This document shows, piece after piece, positions 15,732 to 22,924 of a DNA stretch of 64,000 nt (position 1 is its first letter; every line of letters starts with the position of its first letter). This stretch comes from Bradyrhizobium sp. LTSP885. GTDB taxonomy: Bacteria > Pseudomonadota > Alphaproteobacteria > Rhizobiales > Xanthobacteraceae. Location: assembly GCF_000938305.1 (NCBI RefSeq), contig NZ_JYMT01000006.1, forward strand, positions 1-64,000, written 5' to 3'. The notes beneath the pieces are model-generated. The model ran no database searches. It saw nothing but the letters and a program-made list of their open reading frames with translations, and had not been told where the DNA came from. The translations under genes and the position numbers were made by a program.

Positions 15732-18700
15732 ATGGCATTTCTTCCGGAAGAACCTCCGATGGAGGACGTCGTCGCAGGGCTCCGCAACGCCGGCATCGAC
15801 ACGGACGCATTCGAACGCCGGTTGAAACGTACGCGCGACGTCGCCGAATCGATTCAGGCGACCGTCACGTCCAACGACTCTGGCAAGCTGCTCGACGCCG
15901 CGGTGCGCGGCACCTTCCTGCCCTCCGATCTCGGCTTCGCTGCGGACGAGGGCGGCTCATCCGGGCCCGATTTGAAGGAGCTGCTTGCGCAAAGCGAGGT
16001 CGTCCCGTCGCAGGGCCGCCAAATGTGGCAACTCAAATCCGCCGTCCGCCAACGCGTGCTGACACAGGCGCAATCGAATGCGCTACAGACCGCCACCGAC
16101 ATGGCGCCGGATCCTGCCGACCCCGAGGGCAGCATGCTGCGGCAGGTCCTCAAGGGAACGGTACCGGAACAGGGCACGCTGAGCACTCCCGAACTGCAGA
16201 CGCTCGCGACCGTGTCGGATTGGCTTGCGGGAACGCAACTCGCGCCGATGCCGCCGAGCGGCGACATCCGCCGCGAGATCGCCAAGCGCGAATTGCTCGA
16301 CCCGTTCCGGCTATTGGTCGGACGCAGCCTGGAAGACGGCGCCGACGGCCACAATGACCGGATCCTCGGGCGCGACAAGCAGACCGAGGATCTGCGCGCC
16401 TATGTCGGGATCGTCCCACCCGAGCAACTCAAGGATTATGTGACGCGGACGTTCCATTCGCTGTGGCAGAAGGTGTCCTCAAGCGACACTTCGAACGAGC
16501 CCCTCATTGTCGAAGGCATCGGCGGCATCGGCAAATCGAGCCTTGTCGCCAAATTCATTCTCGATCACGCACTGTTCCCGGGCCTCGACTTTCCATTCGC
16601 CTATCTCGACTTCGATCGCGCGGCTCTCGCACCGCGCGAACCGATGCAGCTGCTGATCGATATTGCCGTGCAGTTCGGTACCTGGTTTCCGCAAATCGAA
16701 CCGCAACTTTCCAACCTTCGGCAGGAACTGCGCAACTCGATCGATATCCTTGCCGCCAACCCGGGAGAGCGATCGCGCGAGGATCGCACGCGTTCACGCC
16801 TGAACGCGTGCTGCTTCTCCCTCAAGACCATCGTGGAATCGGTCAACCAGGATCGGGCACCGGTCTTGCTCGTGTTCGACACCTTCGAGATCGTTCAATA
16901 TGACGATGCCGCGGTGGCGGGCGTGACGAACCTGATCGCGACGCTGCGGGCGCCGAAGCCGGAGAACCAGGAGCAGCATGCGGCGCCTTGGACCAACCTG
17001 CGGATCGTGGTCGCAGGCCGGGCCGGTGCGCCGGAACTCGCAACCAGCCAGCAGCCGATCACGCTCGGGCCGCTGCCGCTTGCCGCCACGGCGCGGCTGA
17101 TCGCCCGCCGCAACGAGACCGACCGGATCGGACTCACAAAACCGCAGATCAGCGCGCTGGCAAAGCCGCTGCGGGGCAGCCCGCTCGACGTGACGATCGT
17201 GATGAACTGGCTCAAGGAACGAGAGCCTTCGGAGCGAGCCAACCTGCTCGATGAGATAATCCAGGACTTGAAGGACGGCCCGAGCGAGGACGGCTCGCAG
17301 GACGGACTGCTCGACAGTCTCAGGGTGACAGGGATTCTGGTCAACCGGATGATCAAGCATCTCGGCAGCAAGGAGATCGAGGGCCTCGTTGTTCCCGGGC
17401 TCGTAGTCCGCGCCATCACACCCGAAATCATTCGCCACGTCATGGCGCCGGCCAGCGGCCTCATCGACAAGCCCGACAGCCTGCCGAAGGGCGCGGAGAA
17501 AAGGCTGTTCGACCTGCTCGCGCGCGAACGCTGGCTGGTCAACGCCGCGGGCGATGGCGTCGTGCGGCACCGGCCGGAAGTCCGGCTGGCGATGCTGGAT
17601 TTGATGCGCCGGCGGGATCGGCAGAAATTCGAGGACGCCAATCGGATTGCGGCCGATTATTTCCGCGAGCGCGCGGTGACGAGCAACGATGCGCGAGCAG
17701 AGACGATCTATCATCTCCTGCTCGGCGGCGATCTCAACATCGAGGAGGCAGATAGGCTCTGGACGCCGGCGGTCGGCCCGCTTCTCGCCGGCGCCGTTGT
17801 CGACCTCAGGGGCCTTGCCCAAATCTATCTCAAGGCCCGGCTCGGCCGAAGTGTTGGCATGCAGGCGCTGCAGACGTTGCCAACCTCCGTCCAGCTCGGA
17901 GTGCTGGTCTCGTTCGGCAAGCGCTTCCTGCAGCGCGGATTGATCGCCGGCTTGAAGGACGTGATCGACGGGGTGCAACAGTCGGAAAAGAATCCTCCCG
18001 AGCTGCTCGGCCTGCAATGGGAAACCCTCTATCGATCCGGCCGCTGGCGAGCGTTGCGCGACACGGCAGGTTGGCAACTATCGAGTGGAGTCCTTGCCCA
18101 AGCGATCGAGGCGCTACGGGCCAGCAATTTTGACACCGCGCGCACGATCGATGAACAGGCCGGATCACCGCTGCGATTTGCATTGCGCCTGGCGACCCGC
18201 GATCCGCAGATGGCCGAGCAAACCCTGAAGGCAGGTTTCGCCCTGCCTGACCTCGACATCGGCCACGCCTCGAAGCTGAACGAACCATTCTGGGACCTGT
18301 CCGCCTTCGTCATCCACTCCGCCGTCAGCTTCCCCGACTTCGGGCACCGTGAGCTCAGTCGAAGGCTGATGGATACGATTACCGTCATGAGCGCGCAGAA
18401 CCGCAGACTGCCGGCGGCGGCAACGACCAGCGGCGCATTGCGTGTCCTAGTTTTCCACGACGATCAGCCGGAACGCGGCATCATGCGGCGGTTGGACTTC
18501 GAGAGCTATTTCTCCACCGTCTGCGGTCTCGAGTTGCAGGGCCTGCAGAAGGCCCTTGCGGCAACGCTCGATGACAGGGACCTGAAAGGCGCCCCGGCTC
18601 CGCTGCACGATCTTCGGGCGCTTGCGGATGATTTCCTGAACCAGACGTCAAGTTACGCCATCACATCCGTCATCGCGGACTCGTCGTTGACCCGGCAGTT

Positions 18701-19115
18701 TGCCACGGTCGCCCGCGCGATCGTGGAAACCGGCTCGCAGCGCGGCGCGGTGGGCATCTTGCGGATACTTGCCCTCACGCACCCCGACTGGCTCGAACCG
18801 CTCGGGCACGCCCTGACCCGCGCGTTCGACGGCAAGGTGCCGAGCCAGAGCACCTGGTGGTCGTCGGTGGAAAGCTATTTCGGATCCAGCAAGCCGCGCT
18901 GGCGCGGCAGGGAATTGTCCGACGGCCACGAGATCCTCGCGCTGGCCGACGAAGCCGGCAGCCTGCCCGAAGCGATTACGGCCTATTCGAAGCTGGTCGA
19001 TCGCAGGAGCGCACGATCGTCCGATTTCGTCGAGCTTGTCGATGCATTCGGCAAGTGGCAGGCTATGCTGGCAAAGGCTGTGGAGGGAACGCATCCGACG
19101 CCCTACGCCGCGTAG
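15732..19115 (+). CDS. STAND-type NTPase with helical-repeat C-terminus
   Basis: A 1127-residue P-loop NTPase. Residues 1-200 form a helical N-terminal region; residues 211-226 (ILGRDKQTEDLRAYVG) are the linker typical of STAND ATPases. Walker A is GIGGIGKSS (262-270), Walker B VLLVFDTFE (Asp383), followed by a sensor strand LRIVVAGRAG. Residues about 470-650 look like the winged-helix/helical lid, and from 650 to the end the protein is alpha-helical with repeat character (likely sensor). STAND proteins oligomerise on signal recognition and switch on a partner effector; here the coupled proteases are the obvious candidates (inference). Start ATG is two bases after the previous stop. Confidence 0.85.
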   Translation: MAFLPEEPPMEDVVAGLRNAGIDTDAFERRLKRTRDVAESIQATVTSNDSGKLLDAAVRGTFLPSDLGFAADEGGSSGPDLKELLAQSEVVPSQGRQMWQLKSAVRQRVLTQAQSNALQTATDMAPDPADPEGSMLRQVLKGTVPEQGTLSTPELQTLATVSDWLAGTQLAPMPPSGDIRREIAKRELLDPFRLLVGRSLEDGADGHNDRILGRDKQTEDLRAYVGIVPPEQLKDYVTRTFHSLWQKVSSSDTSNEPLIVEGIGGIGKSSLVAKFILDHALFPGLDFPFAYLDFDRAALAPREPMQLLIDIAVQFGTWFPQIEPQLSNLRQELRNSIDILAANPGERSREDRTRSRLNACCFSLKTIVESVNQDRAPVLLVFDTFEIVQYDDAAVAGVTNLIATLRAPKPENQEQHAAPWTNLRIVVAGRAGAPELATSQQPITLGPLPLAATARLIARRNETDRIGLTKPQISALAKPLRGSPLDVTIVMNWLKEREPSERANLLDEIIQDLKDGPSEDGSQDGLLDSLRVTGILVNRMIKHLGSKEIEGLVVPGLVVRAITPEIIRHVMAPASGLIDKPDSLPKGAEKRLFDLLARERWLVNAAGDGVVRHRPEVRLAMLDLMRRRDRQKFEDANRIAADYFRERAVTSNDARAETIYHLLLGGDLNIEEADRLWTPAVGPLLAGAVVDLRGLAQIYLKARLGRSVGMQALQTLPTSVQLGVLVSFGKRFLQRGLIAGLKDVIDGVQQSEKNPPELLGLQWETLYRSGRWRALRDTAGWQLSSGVLAQAIEALRASNFDTARTIDEQAGSPLRFALRLATRDPQMAEQTLKAGFALPDLDIGHASKLNEPFWDLSAFVIHSAVSFPDFGHRELSRRLMDTITVMSAQNRRLPAAATTSGALRVLVFHDDQPERGIMRRLDFESYFSTVCGLELQGLQKALAATLDDRDLKGAPAPLHDLRALADDFLNQTSSYAITSVIADSSLTRQFATVARAIVETGSQRGAVGILRILALTHPDWLEPLGHALTRAFDGKVPSQSTWWSSVESYFGSSKPRWRGRELSDGHEILALADEAGSLPEAITAYSKLVDRRSARSSDFVELVDAFGKWQAMLAKAVEGTHPTPYAA

Positions 19116-19155
19116 CCTCCGTGAATTCATCTCGTTCCCGGGCGCCTCGTTCAAC

Positions 19156-19422
19156 ATGCCAACCCAGTTTCGCAAGCGGGGAATTGTCGTCGACGCCGGC
19201 GGGCGCCCCGTCGCGGGCGCGCTGATCGCCGTCGTGCACGGCACCGCGGCCGTGCCGGAAATCGGCATTCGCGCCGACGACCAGGGAACATTCTATCTGT
19301 CGCTGCCGGCAGGATCGTTTACGGTCGAAGGCCATTCACCCGATGGAGCTCGCGGCAGGATCGACATCGACGTAACCGATAGCTCCTCCGAGGAGCCGCT
19401 GACGTTGCGGCTAAGCAGATAA
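19156..19422 (+). CDS. Small carboxypeptidase-regulatory-like (Ig-fold) domain protein
   Basis: An 88-residue protein that is almost entirely one beta-sandwich of the CarboxypepD_reg type: GIVVDAGGRPVAGALIAVV, then DDQGTFYLSLPAGSFTVE. Such domains usually serve in binding or display. There is no signal peptide and no strong ribosome site; the start is chosen because it fits the domain edge. It lies 40 bases after the STAND gene and is the last gene of the block. Its role in the system is unknown. Confidence 0.65.
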   Translation: MPTQFRKRGIVVDAGGRPVAGALIAVVHGTAAVPEIGIRADDQGTFYLSLPAGSFTVEGHSPDGARGRIDIDVTDSSSEEPLTLRLSR

Positions 19423-19447
19423 CGCCCCCGCGTCGTGAACGTTCAGC

Positions 19448-19517
19448 CGGCAGGCCGGTGCTGACGACGCCGGATAGTGCGATGGCGAAATTGAAGGCGA
19501 TGCTCGGGGTCGGTTAG
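19448..19517 (+). pseudogene. Relic of a racemase 3' end
   Basis: Twenty-two codons ending in TAG encode AGRPVLTTPDSAMAKLKAML followed by GVG, matching the last residues of the racemase at 9411-10049 (TGKPVLTTPDSAVMKLKALL...). At DNA level 18 bases (19454-19471) and 13 bases (19487-19499) are identical to 9983-10000 and 10016-10028, with the same spacing. No start or upstream part of the gene remains. It marks the right edge of the protease/STAND block. Confidence 0.8.
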
Positions 19518-19547
19518 GGATCGCGCGGCGCTCAATTCGGCAAACTT

Positions 19548-19563
19548 TGTGAACCACATCACA
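19548..19563. promoter_or_regulatory. CRP-type site, perfect TGTGA-N6-TCACA
   Basis: TGTGAACCACATCACA matches the classical cAMP-CRP consensus exactly. It lies 123-138 bases upstream of the start of the catalase-like gene, in a gene-free stretch. A class III nucleotide cyclase gene lies at the far end of the peroxidase operon. Binding by a CRP-family protein is inference. Confidence 0.55.
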
Positions 19564-19685
19564 CATCCGGCCGGCGATCGAATGTACCATTGAGGCCAGG
19601 GGCGCAGGCTGAATTCGATCGACAACGCTAAAGCACTGAGCGCACCAACGGCACACCCTCAGCGGTCCGTCCAATGGAGCGGGGC

Positions 19686-20714
19686 ATGGTCGATGCATCG
19701 GTATCACAGCGGCTCGTCCAGGCCATCATTGACAATTTGCCGAAGCCCGTCCCCGGTCAGCGGCCGGTTCACACGCTCGGCATCGGCGTGGAAGGCAAAT
19801 TCGTGGCGTCGGATGTGGCGCGCACCTATTGCATCGCAGAGCACTTCAATGGCACGCCTGTCGACGCTTCGGTGAGGTTCTCCAACGGATTGGGTGGACC
19901 GGACCGGCACGATGGATGGTCCGATGTCCGGGGCATGGCGACACGTTTTCATCTGTCGAACGGGCTGGCGAGCGACCTGATCGGCACGACGCTCGGCGAA
20001 TTCTTCGTCCGCAATGTCGATGACTTCTTCGAATTCTCGAAGATCGCGAAGCTGGCGCCATATAAAAAAGAATGCTGGTTGCAGAAGATTCGCGACCTCT
20101 TGCAGCTCAAGTTCCCTCCGCGCAATCCGTACCCGGGCGAAACCGAGAGCGTCGATGCGGGCGCGCTGCGTTATGCCGACCTGCACCGGTTCGCCCAGCT
20201 CGGCGTATTTCAGGTCGGCCTGATCGGCGCGCCGGTGAGCTATGTCCGCGCGGCCTATCACGCCGCCCACACTTTCTGGGTGACGGCCCCCGATGGCGTT
20301 CGCCGCCCCGTTCGCTTTTCCTGGCAGCCGGTCGCAGGCGTTTGCAACACCGATCCCAAGAAGGCGCCGCGCGATGACTATCTGCGCGAGGAACTGCGAG
20401 AGCGCCTGCAGCGGTGGCCGGCCCGATTCATGCTCATGATGATGATCGGCGAAGCGGGCGATGCGCTCGACGATTGCACAAAACCCTGGCCGGGAACACG
20501 AACCCGGATCGCGATGGGCACCCTCACGCTGACCAAGGTGGCCGACAATCAGGAAGAGGCCGGCGAACGCATCAGCTTCAATCCCAACCGTCTCGCGCCC
20601 GGCATCGACCCCTCCGAGGATCCGATCCTCAAGGCCCGCTTGGGCGCCTACGAGGTCTCGCGTGAAATGCGCGGCGGGTGTCCCTTCAAGTGGAGGCCGG
20701 ATAATGCCAAGTGA
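19686..20714 (+). CDS. Catalase-like heme protein (SrpA-type)
   Basis: A 342-residue minimal catalase-fold protein. The distal His lies in RPVHTLGIGVEGKF, followed by VRFSNGLGG and WSDVRGMATRFHL; the proximal heme ligand is the Tyr of RLGAYEVSRE (catalase RxxxY). These small catalase-related proteins show peroxidase, weak catalase or other heme-oxidant activity. No signal peptide. I prefer the ATG at 19686, which has GGAGCGGGG six bases ahead; an ATG four codons earlier is possible. The next gene starts inside its 3' end (11-base overlap), so it is the first gene of a coupled three-gene operon. Confidence 0.85.
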   Translation: MVDASVSQRLVQAIIDNLPKPVPGQRPVHTLGIGVEGKFVASDVARTYCIAEHFNGTPVDASVRFSNGLGGPDRHDGWSDVRGMATRFHLSNGLASDLIGTTLGEFFVRNVDDFFEFSKIAKLAPYKKECWLQKIRDLLQLKFPPRNPYPGETESVDAGALRYADLHRFAQLGVFQVGLIGAPVSYVRAAYHAAHTFWVTAPDGVRRPVRFSWQPVAGVCNTDPKKAPRDDYLREELRERLQRWPARFMLMMMIGEAGDALDDCTKPWPGTRTRIAMGTLTLTKVADNQEEAGERISFNPNRLAPGIDPSEDPILKARLGAYEVSREMRGGCPFKWRPDNAK

Positions 20715-21423
20715 AGGAGGCTTGCTCGATCGGTTTGTGGACTGGCTGCCAACGACCCTCTTCTTCAAGCGGGCGGCGTCATGGATCCTGGTGCCCTACT
20801 GGGCGCACAAGACGCCGGTGAAGCCTCTGCCCGGTGGTCCGCATCCGTCGTTCGAGCACGGTGACAATGTCCAGTGCATGATGAATCTAATCATGCCGCT
20901 CAAGGTCAAGTCGCCGATCGGACGGGCGGAAGCCGCGCTGGCGATCGCGCAAAACAAGGATGCGATCTATGCCGGATTGAACAATGTCGGCACCGTGCAT
21001 TTCGCGCGCTTCGTCATCGTCGGCGACAATATTTGCATGTTCTCCGTCTATGACGGGGATTTCACCAATTACATTCGTGACTTCATCGCCACGATCGGCA
21101 GCGTGTTCAACGCCGTCGTGGCACTCGTCGAAGACGGAGAGGACGTGACCCCTTGCGAGAAGAATGTCGACGCGTTCATCCAATGGATCCACGAGCGCGA
21201 CTTGTACCAGGTGCCCGACACCGCCACCGATTTTCTGAGAGACCAGGAAGCCTTGAACGGTGACACGGCTATGTCTGGTAATCATGACGATCTGACCCTG
21301 CTTCCGCGCAAACTGGTCCTCCAGCTCCGCGCCAATCCGAACGTCTCGCTCGGCAACGGCTACCGGGCCTATCCCGGATTTTCGGCGGCTCAGGTCCGCG
21401 AACGATTGGAGTTAGGCTGGTGA
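20704..21423 (+). CDS. Unknown protein of the catalase/DyP operon, possible alpha/beta-barrel fold
   Basis: A 239-residue protein I cannot assign to a named family. The segment VGTVHFARFVIVGDNICMFSVYDGDFTNYI followed by a long helix looks like half of a ferredoxin-like alpha/beta barrel, the same general fold as DyP peroxidases. A hydrophobic stretch lies near residues 18-35. It overlaps the catalase-like gene at its start and the DyP gene at its end (GTGA), so all three are translationally coupled and probably act together. It could be a heme-handling or structural partner (inference). Confidence 0.7.
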   Translation: MPSEGGLLDRFVDWLPTTLFFKRAASWILVPYWAHKTPVKPLPGGPHPSFEHGDNVQCMMNLIMPLKVKSPIGRAEAALAIAQNKDAIYAGLNNVGTVHFARFVIVGDNICMFSVYDGDFTNYIRDFIATIGSVFNAVVALVEDGEDVTPCEKNVDAFIQWIHERDLYQVPDTATDFLRDQEALNGDTAMSGNHDDLTLLPRKLVLQLRANPNVSLGNGYRAYPGFSAAQVRERLELGW

Positions 21424-22850
21424 GCGCCATGGTCAAGTTAGCTGATCTGCAGGGCAATATCTTGCGTGGCTACACCAAGAAGCCGCACGTGCGCTACCTC
21501 ATCCTGGAAGTCGCCAATCCCGCGGCGGCCCGGCGCTGGCTCGCCGCCTCGACATCCGGCCGCAGCGACGGTGTTCCGCAGATCACGAGCGGAGACTGGG
21601 GGGCAAGCAAGCCGGACACCTGTTTCAACATCGGCCTGACCTACGAGGGATTGCGCACCCTCGGCACACCGAGCGCTTCGCTCGAGATGTTCCCGAACGA
21701 ATTCATCGAAGGCATGACCGCCCGCGCCTTGAAGCTCGGGGATGTCGGGCCGAGCGCGCCGGAAACCTGGCCGGCTCCCTTCAACGAGCCCAAGCGGATC
21801 CATCTCATCGCGACGATCTACGCCGAGCAGCCCGAGCAGCTGAACGACGTCCAGAAGCGCGCCCTCGCCGACACGAGCGCCGTCACACTGGTCGGCACCC
21901 GCGAGGGCTACAGCTTCCCCGATGACCGCGTGCACTTCGGCTACCGCGACAACATCATGCAACCAAGGTTCGAGGGCGTTCATGACGCGGATCGCTATGC
22001 CGACGGACAACCCAAGGCTCCGCTCGGCACCGTGTTGCTGGGGTATCGGACCAACCTGGAAGGTTTGAGGTGGCGGGTTCCTGAACCCGAAGAGTTGGGA
22101 CACAACGGCACCTTCAACGCCTTTCGCGTGTTGAAGCAGGACGTCGCAGGCTTCGAGGCGTATCTCGATCAGGCCGCCGACGAATTGCTCAAGCAGCCGC
22201 AGGCCGTCGGCGAATTGCTGCCGCCCGGAGCTGAAGCGAAAATCGGCAAAGTCTTCTCGATCGAAGGCGTGACGCCTCGTAGTGCCTTGCGCGAGGTCGT
22301 CGCCGCCAATTTGTGCGGCCGATGGCGCGATGGCACGCCGCTGGCCCTCTCGGCGGACGTGCCTGATCCCGAACTGGTCAAGGCGGCGAATTTCGACTAC
22401 GTCGGCGAGTCCCGTTGCCCCTTTGGAGCCCATATCCGCCGGAGCAACCCACGCGGTGGAAAGATCGTGCAACGGGTGGCGAACAACAGCCGGCGCCTTG
22501 TCCGGCGAGGCGTACCTTACGGACCAGCCTATGATCGGACACAGCCGCGCCAACTCGAACCGGAGCGCGGCCTGCTGGGCAACTTCATAGGGGCAAACCT
22601 TGGCGCCCAGTTCGAGGCCATGTCCTGCGATTGGCTGAACCTTGGCCTGCAGGATCCGCGCCTCACCGGATCCAACGATGCGCTCACGGGTGCCAACGGT
22701 ACCGACAGCAGCTGGTTCGACTTGCCGCTCAAGTCCGGCAGCACGATCCGACTGCGCGGATTGCCGCGATTTGTCTCGACGCAGGGCGGCGCCTATGCGT
22801 TCCTGCCGAGCCTCCGGGCGATCCGCTATTTGGGATCGCTAACGACGTAA
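21420..22850 (+). CDS. DyP-type heme peroxidase
   Basis: A 476-residue dye-decolorising peroxidase, long (class C/D-like). The proximal heme His338 sits in RCPFGAHIRRSNPR, and the C-terminal LVRRGVPYGPAY motif is typical. The GxxDG active-site motif reads GYRDN (174-178): the catalytic Asp177 is kept but the last Gly is Asn. No Tat or Sec signal is seen, so it is probably cytoplasmic. GTG at 21420 overlaps the upstream stop and has GGAG six bases ahead; an ATG three codons on is the alternative. It oxidises a wide range of phenolic or dye-like donors with peroxide. Confidence 0.9.
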   Translation: MSAMVKLADLQGNILRGYTKKPHVRYLILEVANPAAARRWLAASTSGRSDGVPQITSGDWGASKPDTCFNIGLTYEGLRTLGTPSASLEMFPNEFIEGMTARALKLGDVGPSAPETWPAPFNEPKRIHLIATIYAEQPEQLNDVQKRALADTSAVTLVGTREGYSFPDDRVHFGYRDNIMQPRFEGVHDADRYADGQPKAPLGTVLLGYRTNLEGLRWRVPEPEELGHNGTFNAFRVLKQDVAGFEAYLDQAADELLKQPQAVGELLPPGAEAKIGKVFSIEGVTPRSALREVVAANLCGRWRDGTPLALSADVPDPELVKAANFDYVGESRCPFGAHIRRSNPRGGKIVQRVANNSRRLVRRGVPYGPAYDRTQPRQLEPERGLLGNFIGANLGAQFEAMSCDWLNLGLQDPRLTGSNDALTGANGTDSSWFDLPLKSGSTIRLRGLPRFVSTQGGAYAFLPSLRAIRYLGSLTT

Positions 22851-22886
22851 GCAAGCCAAACAGGCCGAGGGCCATTCGGCGGCCCT

Positions 22887-22921
22887 AAAGCGCGATGATG
22901 ATTCAACCCTCATCGCGCTTT
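22887..22921. terminator. Bidirectional hairpin terminator
   Basis: A perfect 12-bp stem AAAGCGCGATGA / TCATCGCGCTTT around an 11-base loop, ending in T-rich sequence on either strand. It lies between the convergent DyP and cyclase genes and can terminate both. Confidence 0.75.
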
Positions 22922-22924
22922 AGA

